The notes: generated by a model not told the origin, from the letters alone. 64,000 bases of DNA from Nocardia testacea NBRC 100365 (GCF_000308775.1 NZ_BAGJ01000043.1:1-64000); one strand, 5' to 3'; shown: positions 31,982 to 43,880, counted from the stretch's first letter. Made by a program: numbers and translations.

Positions 31982-33585
31982 CCGCGCTCACCCGATCCGT
32001 ATGGCCGATCGACACCAGCAGCCCCGTACTCGAGCTCACCGTGGGCGAACTGCTCCAGCAGGCGGCCGCCGAGGCACCGGAACGGCTCGCGCTCGTCTCG
32101 GTCGCGCCCGAGCGCGACGCCCGCACCTGGACCTACGCGCAGTTGCGCGACGATGCCGAACGTGCGGCAGCCTGGTTGCTCGACCGTTTCCGGCCGGGTG
32201 AACACATCGCGGTATGGGCACCGAATGTCCCCGAATGGCTCGTACTCCAGTACGGCGCCGCACTCGGTGGTCTGGTACTCGTCACGACCAATCCCGCGCT
32301 GCGCGGACCCGAACTCGAATACGCACTCGCCAGGTCGCATACCGCCGGTGTCTTCTACACCGAAAGCTTCCGCGGCACCGATATGGCCGCGCTGATCCGT
32401 GCCGTGCTGCCCGCGGTACCCGCAGTGCGCGAATCCATCGCCTTCGAGGGGTGGCTCGACCAGGTACGCCGCACCGAGAAGCGAGCGCAACTGCCGGTTG
32501 TCGATCCGCGGTCGGCCACCCAGATCCAATTCACCTCCGGCACCACCGGTCGCGCGAAGCCGGCGGTACTCGCGCACCGATCCATGGTGACCAACGCGGC
32601 GTTCGTCCGCGACCGCTGCGGCGGGTCTCCGGGGGCCACATTCGCCACCGCGCTGCCGCTGTTCCATACCGCGGGCTGTGGTCTGGCCGCCCTGGGTTCG
32701 CTGTACCAGCGGGCCACGCTCGTGCTCGCCGAGATCTTCGATCCCACAACCATGCTGACGGCGATCCAGGATCATCGCGCCGAGATCTACGGTGGGGTAC
32801 CCGCGATGCTGCACGCCCTGCTCGCGCATCCCGGGCTGGCCGATTTCGATCTCGGTGCGCTACGGGTCGTCATGTCCGGGGGCGATGCCGTCCCGCCGAC
32901 CCTCGTCGACGCCTGGGCGAAGGTCTGCGGCGCCGCGACCAGCGCGGTCTACGGACAGACCGAACTCGGGCCGGTCGTCTGCCAGACGAGTCCGGCCGAC
33001 ACCCGCGAGGACAACCGGTTCACGGCGGGCCGGCCCCTTCCCGGAGTGGAGGTCTGCATCCTGGATCCCGGCACCGGTGCGGTGCAGCCCATCGGGGTCG
33101 AGGGCGAGATCTGCGCCCGCGGATACCAGCAGATGATCGAATACCTGGATATGCCCGCCGAGACCGCGCGGACGGTCGACGAGGAGGGCCGGGTGCACAC
33201 CGGCGATCTCGGGACGATGGACGCCCGCGGATACATCCGGGTCACCGGGCGGCTCAAGGATATGATCATCCGCGGCGGGGAGAACATCTACCCCCGTGAG
33301 ATCGAACAGGCCTTGACCGCGCACCCCGCGATCGCCGACGCGGCGGTACTCGGTCTGCCCGACGAGATCTGGGGCGAGAATGTGGCCGCCGTGGTCCGGC
33401 CGGATCCGGCGCAGCCTTCCCCCACCCCCGCGGAGCTGCACGACTACTTGCGGGAACGGCTCGCTCCGCACAAGACGCCCAAATCCTGGTACGTCACCGA
33501 GAGCTTCCCGGTGAACGCCATGGGCAAACTCCAGAAATTCCGGCTGCGCGACCTGATCGCCGACGGCCGGCTGGAAGCATTGTGA
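31978..33585 (+). CDS. AMP-forming acyl-CoA synthetase (FadD/DltE-like)
   Basis: A full-length 535-residue adenylate-forming ligase. Motifs: IQFTSGTTGRAKPAVLAH (P-loop), VYGQTELGPVVCQ, VHTGDLGTMDARGYIRVTGRLKDMIIRGGENIYPREIE (the A8 hinge) and the final lysine in NAMGKLQKFRLRD. It activates a medium or large carboxylic acid. It is ATGA-coupled to the hydratase and GTGA-coupled to tetR, so the three form one transcript. Compared with the ligase at 26378 it is longer and of a different subgroup, so the two probably activate different acids. Confidence 0.92.
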   Translation: MTALTRSVWPIDTSSPVLELTVGELLQQAAAEAPERLALVSVAPERDARTWTYAQLRDDAERAAAWLLDRFRPGEHIAVWAPNVPEWLVLQYGAALGGLVLVTTNPALRGPELEYALARSHTAGVFYTESFRGTDMAALIRAVLPAVPAVRESIAFEGWLDQVRRTEKRAQLPVVDPRSATQIQFTSGTTGRAKPAVLAHRSMVTNAAFVRDRCGGSPGATFATALPLFHTAGCGLAALGSLYQRATLVLAEIFDPTTMLTAIQDHRAEIYGGVPAMLHALLAHPGLADFDLGALRVVMSGGDAVPPTLVDAWAKVCGAATSAVYGQTELGPVVCQTSPADTREDNRFTAGRPLPGVEVCILDPGTGAVQPIGVEGEICARGYQQMIEYLDMPAETARTVDEEGRVHTGDLGTMDARGYIRVTGRLKDMIIRGGENIYPREIEQALTAHPAIADAAVLGLPDEIWGENVAAVVRPDPAQPSPTPAELHDYLRERLAPHKTPKSWYVTESFPVNAMGKLQKFRLRDLIADGRLEAL

Positions 33586-34244
33586 ACCGGAAACCGGCAC
33601 GCGTCGCGCGCGGGGGCGGTTCGGCGCGGCCGGCTTCGGTACCCCCGGCGCGCGCGGGAATCGCGACCCGCAGGGAGCAGCATGCGAGAACCCATGAGGC
33701 GCTGCTCGACGCCACGATGCGATGTCTGGTGGAACACGGCTACGCCGGGACGACCACTCAACGAATCCAGGAGGCGGCCGGCGTATCGCGGGGCGCGCTG
33801 CTCCATCATTTTCCCTCCAAATCGGAACTCCTGGTCGCCGCGATCCACCACATCGCCGACATACGCCTGCGGCACTTCGGTGAAGTCGTCGCCGATCTCG
33901 GCGACGGCCCCGAGGCCCTGGCACAGCTGGTGCGGGCGATCCGGTCGGCGATGACCGGACCGCCCTTCCAAGCCGCCCTCGAGCTCTGGGCCGCATCCCG
34001 CACCGATACGCAACTGCGCGCGGCGCTGCTACCGGCGGAGAAACGGCTGGGGTCCGCACTCCGAGCGATGTTCCGGCAGCATGCGGGCATCGCCGATCCC
34101 GAGGCGGCACGTACGGCCTTCGAAACGCTCATGGCCCTCGTGCGCGGCCTCGAACTGACCCGCCTCATGCGCGCCGACCCGACCATGGCCGACCGGATCA
34201 TCGACGACTGGCTGCACAGCGTGGACCGGCTGCGCGGGAGCTGA
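33582..34244 (+). CDS. TetR-family regulator of the hydratase-ligase operon
   Basis: A 220-residue TetR protein; the first 30 residues are basic and low in complexity. The HTH lies at about residues 35-80: TRREQHARTHEALLDATMRC, then GTTTQRIQEAAGVSRGALLHHFPSKSELL. The GTG start overlaps the ligase stop (GTGA). The inverted repeat at 30997 before the operon is a candidate operator. The stop is only three bases from the stop of the convergent P450 gene. The ligand is unknown; a CoA ester of the ligase product is plausible. Confidence 0.88.
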   Translation: MNRKPARVARGGGSARPASVPPARAGIATRREQHARTHEALLDATMRCLVEHGYAGTTTQRIQEAAGVSRGALLHHFPSKSELLVAAIHHIADIRLRHFGEVVADLGDGPEALAQLVRAIRSAMTGPPFQAALELWAASRTDTQLRAALLPAEKRLGSALRAMFRQHAGIADPEAARTAFETLMALVRGLELTRLMRADPTMADRIIDDWLHSVDRLRGS

Positions 34245-34247
34245 CGG

Positions 34248-35489
34248 CTATACCGTCAGCGGGGGTGAGGGCGGAAAGACCACGGGTAGCGCGGTCAATG
34301 CGCGATGGAACGCACCCGTACGCCAGGTCAGCTCGCCGGCCGGCACCCCCAGCCGGATCTCGGGTAGGCCGTCGAGCAACTGATCGATGGCGTCCTGCGC
34401 GATCAGATAGGCCAGCGAACTCGCCGGGCAGACGTGCGGCCCACCGCCGAAGGCCAGATGCGCGCGGTTGCCCGCATGCTGGTTCGACCCGATCACCGGA
34501 TCGGTGTTACAGGCGGCCATACTGATGACGACCGGCTGATGGGCCGGCAACCAGACCCCGTCGATGAGGATCGGCTGTTTCGGGAACGTGAAACAGAAAT
34601 TCGCCATCGGCGGATCGTTGAACAGCACCTCGTCCAGAGCGTCCCGGGTGGACAGGCTTCCGTCGAGCGCCCGGCCCCCGAACTGCTCGTCGGTGAGTAT
34701 CAGCCGCAGCGCGTTGATGATCAGATTCTGCAGCGGTTCGATACCGGCCCCGTAGAGCGTGCCCACCTGGTTCATGATCTCGGGCTCGGTCAATGCGCTC
34801 GAATGCCGCATCATCCGTGTCGTCACATCATCGCCGGGTTCGGCGCGTTTGAGTTCGACCAGATCCGCCAGCGATTTCATCAGCACCTGGGCTCCCTCCT
34901 CCGCGCCGACGCCCTCGAACATCGCCGCCATACCGGCCGCGGCCCGCTGCGCGATCTCGGTGGGACAGCCCAGCATCGCGTTCAACACCGCGAAGGTGAG
35001 CGGAAACGCGTACTGCCGGATCAGATCCGCGGATCCGTCGCCACAGAAGGAGTTGATCAGCGGAACAGCTATCCGCTCCACGGTCGCGTGGAGGCCGAAC
35101 GGGTCGACCTCGGCGAGCCCCGCGACGATGGCCTGCCGGTAACGTGCGTGTTCGCGGCCGTCGTTGCGCCGCGCGTTCGGCCGCCACTGCATGAGCGGCA
35201 GTACCGGGCAATCCGCGGGAATATCGCGCTGCCACATCCGCGGATCGGCCGGGAAATGGTCCGGATCACCGAAGATACGCAGTGCCGTGTAATAGCCGAT
35301 CACCAGCGTCGCGGGCACCCCCGGCGCCACCTCCACCGGAACCAGGGACCCGTACTTTTCCCGCATCGCGCGATAAGTAGTGTGCGGATCCACCGCGAAC
35401 TCCGGTACATACAGCGGGATCCGTGGGCCGTCGATACCGGTCGGTGAGCTGTGCGGAGCCGGGGGTGAAAGCTGGTCGGAATTCGTCAC
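34248..35489 (-). CDS. atypical cytochrome P450, CYP157-like, without the ExxR arginine
   Basis: A 413-residue P450 from the GTG at 35489 (AGGA ten bases upstream). The heme-binding loop is normal: LAFGGGPHVCPAS. The K-helix reads DEVLFNDPPMANF where ordinary P450s have E-x-L-R-x-x-P-P, so the invariant Arg of ExxR is Phe here. The I-helix (YGAGIEPLQN) also lacks the usual Thr. Both traits and the segment VVISMAACNTDP recall the actinobacterial CYP157 family, known to lack ExxR. Streptomyces CYP157 genes often lie in conservons; none is visible here. Catalytic activity is uncertain. Confidence 0.88.
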   Translation of the reverse strand: MTNSDQLSPPAPHSSPTGIDGPRIPLYVPEFAVDPHTTYRAMREKYGSLVPVEVAPGVPATLVIGYYTALRIFGDPDHFPADPRMWQRDIPADCPVLPLMQWRPNARRNDGREHARYRQAIVAGLAEVDPFGLHATVERIAVPLINSFCGDGSADLIRQYAFPLTFAVLNAMLGCPTEIAQRAAAGMAAMFEGVGAEEGAQVLMKSLADLVELKRAEPGDDVTTRMMRHSSALTEPEIMNQVGTLYGAGIEPLQNLIINALRLILTDEQFGGRALDGSLSTRDALDEVLFNDPPMANFCFTFPKQPILIDGVWLPAHQPVVISMAACNTDPVIGSNQHAGNRAHLAFGGGPHVCPASSLAYLIAQDAIDQLLDGLPEIRLGVPAGELTWRTGAFHRALTALPVVFPPSPPLTV

Positions 35490-35627
35490 CGGACGAATCC
35501 TAGGCACAAGATCGGCGCGGTATCGGCGAACAGACGCAGTTGGACTCGGTGACCCGCGATCAATGGATACGTTGACCCCGTGGGGCACAGCACGCCGGCT
35601 GCCGGCGCCTGCCTGCCCTATGTGAGG

Positions 35628-36875
35628 CTAATTCACATCGAGCCGATGAGTGGTTCCACGCGCCCAGCCCGGGGTGCCTTCCCGCGCGAAACCGGCCCAC
35701 GCGCTCATGACCTGCTCGGTAAGGCGGGCCGGGTGTCGCCCACCCAGCATCGGCGCCTGCCGCCAGGCGGCGGAGTTGCCGAAAACGAAAGGGAGCTCGA
35801 GGCAATGGCATGCGCCGAACGGACTGCCGGGAGGCGACCAGTCGAATCGATAGAGCCACGGCGCGTTTCGCCCGGCGAGCAGCAGCGCGAGTCGGCGTGC
35901 CGGCCCCGCGAACAGCCGCTCGGTCACCGCCCGCACCAGCGCCGGATCGCCGGGAGCGAATGCGGCCGCCTCGTCGCGCGTGGTGCCGACCATCAGTTCG
36001 ACCTCCCCGCCGTTCATTCCGACCACGGTGATCGGATCGGCGGAAACCAGAGCGTCGTCGGCGATCAAGCGGAACGGTGGAACGGGTTCGGCAGGATCGG
36101 CAGTCCGTCGCATGATCGCGGACTGCGCGGCGAGCAGCGCGGCCACGGGTACCTCGGCGAGCCGACCGGCATCGCGCGGTGCGATGGCGAGTTCCTCCAG
36201 TACCAGCGCACCGACGCGCTCGGCCTCGTCGATTGTCAGCGGGTTCATTCCCGCCGGGGTGCTCTGCAATACGGCTCGGCGGAACAGACCGTGCGCGCGG
36301 TCGCCCGCGAGCAAGGTGAGGATCGACAGCGCCCCCGCGGACTGACCGGCGACCGTTATCGCGCCGGGATCCCCGCCGAAGCCCTCGATATTGTCGTGGA
36401 CCCAACGCAGCGCGGCCAGCTGATCGAGCAGTCCGAGATTACCGGGGCTCACCCCCGGCAGGTACAGGAATCCCAGGGCACCCAGTCGGTAGTTGACGGT
36501 CACCACCACAATGTTCTCGCGGGCCGCCAATTCGGCGCCGTCGTACCAGGGCAATCCGCCGGAACCACTGACGAATCCGCCACCGTGCAGGAAGACGAGC
36601 ACGGCCCGGGAGCCCCCGCCCGGCGGCGTCCACACATTTAGTGTCAGGCAGTCCTCGGCCTGCGCGACCTCGACATCACCCATCACCGCGGCCAGTCGCG
36701 AGGGCAGCTGAGGCGCCGCCGGGCCGGGTCGCACGGCATCGAAGACTCCGGCCCGAGGAGATACCGCCGCCGGTGGCGCGAATCGGGCGGCGCGGGCATA
36801 GGGGATTCCGCGGAATGCGGTGACCGGGCCGGACCCGGTCCCTCGGACCTTGCCGCCGGTGGTGTCGACGATCAT
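35628..36875 (-). CDS. type B carboxylesterase
   Basis: A 415-residue carboxylesterase/cholinesterase-family hydrolase. Oxyanion-hole HGGGFVSGSGG, nucleophile serine in ITVAGQSAGALS (G-Q-S-A-G), and the ALRWVHDNIEGFGGDPG element preceding it are typical. It is shorter than the usual 490-550 residues and ends abruptly after WARGTTHRLDVN. No signal peptide, so probably cytosolic. The ATG overlaps the stop of the VOC gene (ATGA), which suggests paired action on an ester or lactone. Confidence 0.9.
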   Translation of the reverse strand: MIVDTTGGKVRGTGSGPVTAFRGIPYARAARFAPPAAVSPRAGVFDAVRPGPAAPQLPSRLAAVMGDVEVAQAEDCLTLNVWTPPGGGSRAVLVFLHGGGFVSGSGGLPWYDGAELAARENIVVVTVNYRLGALGFLYLPGVSPGNLGLLDQLAALRWVHDNIEGFGGDPGAITVAGQSAGALSILTLLAGDRAHGLFRRAVLQSTPAGMNPLTIDEAERVGALVLEELAIAPRDAGRLAEVPVAALLAAQSAIMRRTADPAEPVPPFRLIADDALVSADPITVVGMNGGEVELMVGTTRDEAAAFAPGDPALVRAVTERLFAGPARRLALLLAGRNAPWLYRFDWSPPGSPFGACHCLELPFVFGNSAAWRQAPMLGGRHPARLTEQVMSAWAGFAREGTPGWARGTTHRLDVN

Positions 36876-37750
36876 CGTGTCGCGCTGAAGAACAGGCCGC
36901 TACCGCATGCATCCCGGCCGGAAACGAAGAATCCGCTGCCGGCGGTCCGTGTCTCGGCGCCCGCATCCTCGACGAATTTCCGGGCCCGGCCGATATCGCC
37001 GACCACAACGGTCAGCGCCGCCAGATACGACGGTGCCGGCACGATCTCACCGGGGAGCACCTCCGACGCGGCCGACGCGGGCACGATCTCGACCCGCGCG
37101 GTGCCACAGGTCAGCACCGTCGCCGGTCCGGCGGTCTCCGGCACGACCCCGAGCACGTGCCGATAACGCCCTACCACGGCGTCGAGTTCGACATCGGCGG
37201 CGACGATCAGCAAGGCGCTCAGCCCGAGGGCGCCATTGGGGTGGGTCAGATAACGCGGCTGCAGGACGTATTCACGGGTGAGGTGCTGGGCGACCCCGAT
37301 ATAACCCTCGGCCGTCGACCGCGGGTCCAGATGGACCGAGCGGGCCCGCAATACCGCCGGGCCATGCTCGGTGTCGACCGGGCGCTCGAGATCCAGCACC
37401 CCGGAGGTACGCAGCCCGGCCGCACTAAGTCGCGCGTCGGTGCCCTCCGCGTCCGCGGTCTCGAAGCTGAGAATCCGCAGCCCCTCGTGCTGCTCCACCA
37501 TCTGCTTGGTATGCCACGGGTCGGGGGCGGAATCGTCCACGATGCCGAGCAGTTCGATATACGAATCACCGAACAGCGCGCACATGTTCGCCGTGCAACC
37601 CGCCGTCAGCGGCGCCCCCGGCCGCTCGGACAACATATGCCGCGACCGCGGGCTCAGCGTGAACCCGAACGCCCGGTACGTCGCCTCCATGGTGTCCAGG
37701 TCGCGATTGACGATCCCGACGTGGTGAAAACCGTTGATGTCGTGTCCCAT
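36872..37750 (-). CDS. VOC (glyoxalase-like) family protein, two-domain
   Basis: A 292-residue protein with two vicinal-oxygen-chelate modules: the first opens with INGFHHVGIVNRDLDTMEATYRAFGF, the second around residues 150-280. Such proteins include glyoxalase I, extradiol dioxygenases and epimerases. I start at the ATG at 37750, where the domain begins, but no ribosome site is visible there. An in-frame ATG at 37966 has a perfect AGGAGG upstream and would add 72 low-complexity residues, so the true start is open. No further gene is seen in the 366-base gap up to 38116. Confidence 0.8.
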   Translation of the reverse strand: MGHDINGFHHVGIVNRDLDTMEATYRAFGFTLSPRSRHMLSERPGAPLTAGCTANMCALFGDSYIELLGIVDDSAPDPWHTKQMVEQHEGLRILSFETADAEGTDARLSAAGLRTSGVLDLERPVDTEHGPAVLRARSVHLDPRSTAEGYIGVAQHLTREYVLQPRYLTHPNGALGLSALLIVAADVELDAVVGRYRHVLGVVPETAGPATVLTCGTARVEIVPASAASEVLPGEIVPAPSYLAALTVVVGDIGRARKFVEDAGAETRTAGSGFFVSGRDACGSGLFFSATR

Positions 37751-38116
37751 GGCGACAATCGTCGTGCGCTGTGGGTCCACGGCCGCGTCATCCGCGCATT
37801 TACGCCGCAATCCGACACCGGAGGGCTCCGGGGTGGCGGATTCGGACGCCCCGCGAGCCGGAAGCCCGTCGAGCAGTTCGGGTCCGGCTGGGTCGGCGGT
37901 CACGGTTTTCCTCTGTGCAGTCGTCGGATGGCCGCTGCGGAGCCGGGACCTCGGCGCCCCACCCATCAGACCTCCTACCGTGGTCATGTTCAGATGACCC
38001 GGCGGTCCGATCGACCTCGCCGCCGACACCTTCACTCGCCCGCTCTGCCGACCTGTGCACAACACGACCTACCTCGCTCAGCAGGAACTTGCCGAGAGGG
38101 GTGAGCGCTCGTCCCC

Positions 38117-40688
<2,572 letters not shown>

Positions 40689-40728
40689 GTATCGGGGCGC
40701 CGGGAGTATTCGTCGGCGGACAGGAGAA

Positions 40729-41238
40729 TCAGCTCACGGCCTGGGCTCTCCCCCACAACACCAGCGCCCAGCCCAGGCAGACAAACGCCGCCGTGCTCGT
40801 CACTGCGCGCACGATGTTCCAGGCCACCCACCGCGCCTCGGCGAACGCCTCCCGTACCGCTGCCGGATCGGCCAGGTCGGCGGGCGCGCCCGCGGCCTTC
40901 AGCGCGTCGTTGAGCGGCAGATGTACGGCGAAGGTGATCACCACCGCCACCAGGTAGAGCACTGCCGCGGCCGCCGCCCAGAACAGCACCGAGCGCCTGT
41001 CGCCACCGAGGTTCAGCAGCGCTGCCGCGATCGACAGGATCAGGGCGCCCAGGAAGGTGGCCAGGAACAGCGGATTGATGATCGCGCGATCGATCGCCTG
41101 GTACGCGCCGATGAAGGTGCGGTCGTCGGTCGTGCGGAGGCCGGGCATGATCGCTACTGCATAGATGCCGAACACTCCCGCCATCAGGCCGGTGGCCACG
41201 GTGGCCGCGATCAATACGACGGTCCGTAGTCCGTCCAT
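40729..41238 (-). CDS. DUF1772 (anthrone oxygenase-like) membrane protein
   Basis: A 169-residue membrane protein with four hydrophobic segments (about 7-29, 54-76, 83-105 and 141-163) and conserved polar points of DUF1772: PGLRTTDDRTFIGAYQAIDRAIINPLF after helix 1 and the H-x-P-L-N-D segment (AVHLPLNDALKAAG) after helix 3. The family includes anthrone oxygenase-like proteins, but most members have unknown roles. It stands alone, convergent with the Uma2 gene; the 294 bases before 41533 hold only the duplicated remnant. Confidence 0.82.
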   Translation of the reverse strand: MDGLRTVVLIAATVATGLMAGVFGIYAVAIMPGLRTTDDRTFIGAYQAIDRAIINPLFLATFLGALILSIAAALLNLGGDRRSVLFWAAAAAVLYLVAVVITFAVHLPLNDALKAAGAPADLADPAAVREAFAEARWVAWNIVRAVTSTAAFVCLGWALVLWGRAQAVS

Positions 41239-41468
41239 GCCGTCTCACCTCGTTCGAAGGATTCCGATGCCGTATTCGAGGTGCGCATGCGCGACCCGGA
41301 ACACGGCAACCGTACCGACGGCCGCACCCACCCACCAGCGCTGGAAATGTGGGGTTCCACATTCGCCGGCGAGGGGGTGTTCCTGCGGCCGAACAGCTCG
41401 CGACACAACCGAGCATCCTGCAATTTTGCCGACGAGCTCCGCTTGCAAGGTGCCTGGTTCACCACCGC

Positions 41469-41517
41469 GAGTACAACGATCAGGACGACGGTTTGAAACG
41501 GGAGGGGTCGAGAAAAG
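41469..41517 (+). pseudogene. 3' remnant of the gene once upstream of lipoprotein copy A
   Basis: Reads EYNDQDDGLKREGSRK-like sequence, matching the YEYDNQDDGWKQDGVEG end at 49022-49072 in copy B. The stop codon found in copy B is lost here. Where copy B has the overlapping ATG start of the lipoprotein, this copy has AAG (41515-41517). Confidence 0.55.
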
Positions 41518-41532
41518 ATTTATTGGCGGCGG

Positions 41533-42183
41533 ATGCACAGTCGTTTCCGTGGAATCCGATCATCCATGGTGAATGCGCTGTTGGTTCTCGTGGCGGTGAC
41601 GCGATGCGGGGTCGAGGAGGCCGGGCAGGTGGGAGCGGAGCCGATGTTCGGTGGGCCGGCCGGCTCCTGCGCTCAGGTGGCCGAGCCGGCGATGGGTGCG
41701 ATCCGCGCCTACACGGGCGCACTGTTCAGCGACGCGGTCGAGTTCGAGGATGAGAGCGCGGGACTGTCCAGGGCGGAAATGCCTGTCACAGTGTGCACCG
41801 CCGAGTATTGGAGGATCGAGCCATGGTCGGCCGGGGCGCCGCTGCACCGCACTATCACCCTGTCGTTCTCATTGAAGCTGGGTGATGACGCGGTCGAGGC
41901 CACGAAGCGGCATTTCGATCGGGCCCTCGGCGATACAGAGGGCAGTGTGACAGATGGTCTCGGTGATGAATGCTTCGAAGCCTGGGGTACTCCGGACGAT
42001 ACTACGGTGAAGGTCTTCCAGAAGAGCAATGTTTTGGTCAGCGCGGCCGTTCTCGGCTCGAACATGTCCGACCGGGAAGGTATCGGCGGGCCCCGAGCGG
42101 GACGTTCGGATGTGGAGCCGGGAGCTCACGCCATCGCGGAGGCGCTGGCCGCCGGACTCGGCGCCGTGCTCGCCTCGAATTGA
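41533..42183 (+). CDS. lipoprotein-like protein, copy A of a duplicated pair (probably decaying)
   Basis: A 216-residue exported-type protein, strongly similar along its length to that at 49069: shared AIR-YTGALFSD-VEFEDESAGLS, TITLSFSL-LGDDAVEAT and the C-terminal AIAEALAA-LGAVL-SN. By alignment the ancestral start would be at 41515, where AAG now stands. The ATG at 41533 is in frame but has no ribosome site. The lipobox has decayed from TVTAC (copy B) to AVTRC, with Arg at -1, which should impair lipoprotein processing. Expression and export are doubtful. The function of both copies is unknown. Confidence 0.65.
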   Translation: MHSRFRGIRSSMVNALLVLVAVTRCGVEEAGQVGAEPMFGGPAGSCAQVAEPAMGAIRAYTGALFSDAVEFEDESAGLSRAEMPVTVCTAEYWRIEPWSAGAPLHRTITLSFSLKLGDDAVEATKRHFDRALGDTEGSVTDGLGDECFEAWGTPDDTTVKVFQKSNVLVSAAVLGSNMSDREGIGGPRAGRSDVEPGAHAIAEALAAGLGAVLASN

Positions 42184-42283
42184 AGCCACGCCTCCGGGTG
42201 GGCCGGTCGACGCGATACAGAACCGGCCGCGCTCCAGCCGAGCGGCGTGAGTGCGGCCGATACGTCCGGGGCACCCGGAGTGC

Positions 42284-42493
42284 TCAGTCAGCCGGACCGA
42301 GGCCACCCGCGCGCAGACCAGCGGTGAAGGTATCCCATTCCCCCGGACCGAAAACCAGGGCCGGGCCGGTGGGGTTCTTGGAATCCCGTACACCTACCAT
42401 CCCCAGCTGCAAGTGGGCGACCTCGACACACTCCTTGCCGCTGGCACTACGGCTGCTCTTGAACCAGGCTGCGTTGGATAGGTCAAAGCTCAT
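42284..42493 (-). CDS. DUF397 protein
   Basis: A 69-residue actinobacterial DUF397 protein: AAWFKSSRSASGKECVEVAH, GVRDSKNPTGPALVFGPGEW and FTAGLRAGG follow the family sequence closely. DUF397 genes regularly follow Scr1/XRE-type regulators; here the start overlaps the stop of such a gene (ATGA at 42493). Such pairs are suspected regulatory or toxin-antitoxin-like modules in Streptomyces and relatives. A fragment of a second DUF397 gene lies at 49840. Confidence 0.92.
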   Translation of the reverse strand: MSFDLSNAAWFKSSRSASGKECVEVAHLQLGMVGVRDSKNPTGPALVFGPGEWDTFTAGLRAGGLGPAD

Positions 42494-43383
42494 GCCCGAT
42501 ACTCCCTCGCCGTCGCCTCGATGAGGCGCTGTGTGTCTCGCTCGTCCAATGCTACTTGCAGAATGGAACTACGAGCTGCCTGATACTGGGCGATCTCACT
42601 CTGCTTGTCCAGGTACAACGCGCCGCTGAAGCCTTCGACGTAGACCACAGGTGGTTCGGTCAGCACCGGATTCAGATGGTCAGGAAACTCCAGGTATATG
42701 AAGTCCTTGGCCGTCAGCCCGAGATGGTCCGGGCAAAGAATAGGTACGACGCGCAGCGAAACGTTCGGCATTGCGCACATCTCGACCAGATGGTCCAACT
42801 GGTCCGCCATAGTCTCGAGACCACCCGTGGGGTGCCGAAGTACGAACTCGCTCAGCGCGACGCACAGGGTGAAACCGGACGTATCATGCAGCCGCTCTTG
42901 CCGTCGTTGCAGCAGCATGATCTCACGGTCGAGATCAACCGGCTTGCCGAGTGACTTCGCAAGTTCCCACAGCGCACGGCGGTATCCTGCAGTCTGAAGC
43001 AGCCCCGGCAAAGTCGCCGTCTGCCACGTAAAGGCCTCGCACGCCGCTTCTTCGAGACCGAAATACATTTCGACCTCCGGCACCATCGCATCGGCGTACG
43101 ACTGCCACCACCCGTCCTTGCGGGACTCATCGACCAGCCACAGCAGTTCGCGGCGGTCCTCGGCACTCGCCTCGTACGTATCGCACAGCGCGTTGACCAC
43201 CATCTTCTTCGTCTCGCTGTTGCGCCCGGTTTCCAAGCGCCACAGCGTTTGCGCACCCATCTCACACCGGCGGGCCGCGTTCGCGCGGCTCATCCCCGCC
43301 ACCTCGCGCAGTTCACGCAGGCGGCGGCCCAGTACCCGGCGCGGCAGGGTCGGTGGGTTCGTGGCGTTCGATTCGATCGACAC
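42490..43383 (-). CDS. XRE helix-turn-helix regulator with Scr1-type C-terminal domain (DUF5753)
   Basis: A 297-residue regulator. Residues about 17-75 form the HTH (LGRRLRELREVAGMSRANAA, then GAQTLWRLETGRN). The rest is the Scr1/DUF5753 domain, seen in the sequences YFGLEEAACEAFTWQTATLPGLLQTAGYRRAL and VLRHPTGGLETMADQLDHL. The role is probably DNA binding and control together with the DUF397 protein, to which it is coupled. It diverges from the small genes at 43667-44221; the 283 bases between hold no gene. Such pairs are very common in actinobacteria. Confidence 0.92.
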   Translation of the reverse strand: MSIESNATNPPTLPRRVLGRRLRELREVAGMSRANAARRCEMGAQTLWRLETGRNSETKKMVVNALCDTYEASAEDRRELLWLVDESRKDGWWQSYADAMVPEVEMYFGLEEAACEAFTWQTATLPGLLQTAGYRRALWELAKSLGKPVDLDREIMLLQRRQERLHDTSGFTLCVALSEFVLRHPTGGLETMADQLDHLVEMCAMPNVSLRVVPILCPDHLGLTAKDFIYLEFPDHLNPVLTEPPVVYVEGFSGALYLDKQSEIAQYQAARSSILQVALDERDTQRLIEATAREYRA

Positions 43384-43666
43384 AGGTCTCTCCCCTTCGT
43401 TAGCGTTACTCGCGGTTATTCCAACTCGAATGGAACAGTCGAACTGTTTGGAATTACCTATCCACCCGGAGCAATTCCATTGTGCGACTGAATCTTACGT
43501 ACCGATTCACAATCGGGGAAGTGGATGATTCACTGAATACGCGGACAGGGACATGGAAACATCCGTGGCGGAATTTCCCATATTGCCCGCACCGGCTCGG
43601 CGAAACCGGAGGCATCAGTCCGTGTTCGCCGGCCGACCAGACCATCCCCTACGTCGCGAGGTGACC

Positions 43667-43855
43667 ATGCAGTTCGGAGTACCGGTGACCGACCACCGGC
43701 CCGTACCGGTAATGACCGTCCAGCACGCCCACCAGGTGATGCAGACCCATATCGAGTGCCCGGCGGTGGCCTGCCCGATCAAAAGACAAGCCCGGGCGCG
43801 CTTGATCGAGGCACGCAGAATGATCCCCGGTGATCAGGAATTCTCGGGCTACTGA
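43667..43855 (+). CDS. small protein (62 residues) near the XRE regulator
   Basis: Begins MQFGVPVTDHRPVPVMTV and has a central HAHQVMQTHIECPAVACPIK with two cysteines, then ARARLIEARRMIPGD. AGGTGA lies just before the ATG. Small proteins with an H-x-x-C-x-x-x-x-C-x-x-K-x-x-A segment are, from memory, frequent beside Scr1/XRE loci in Nocardia, but no named family applies. It is divergent from the XRE gene and heads a small plus-strand group. Confidence 0.6.
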   Translation: MQFGVPVTDHRPVPVMTVQHAHQVMQTHIECPAVACPIKRQARARLIEARRMIPGDQEFSGY

Positions 43856-43880
43856 CCCGGCCGAACAAAGGAAATACGCC

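Larger units (their letters stand above)
41440..42388. repeat. segmental duplication, copy A (lipoprotein + DUF397)
   Basis: About 0.95 kb alignable by eye with 48990-49937: the remnant of an upstream gene, the lipoprotein gene and the beginning of a convergent DUF397 gene occur in the same order and spacing (offset about 7.55 kb throughout). Copy A keeps an intact DUF397 gene and its XRE partner; copy B keeps the better lipoprotein gene. Confidence 0.85.
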
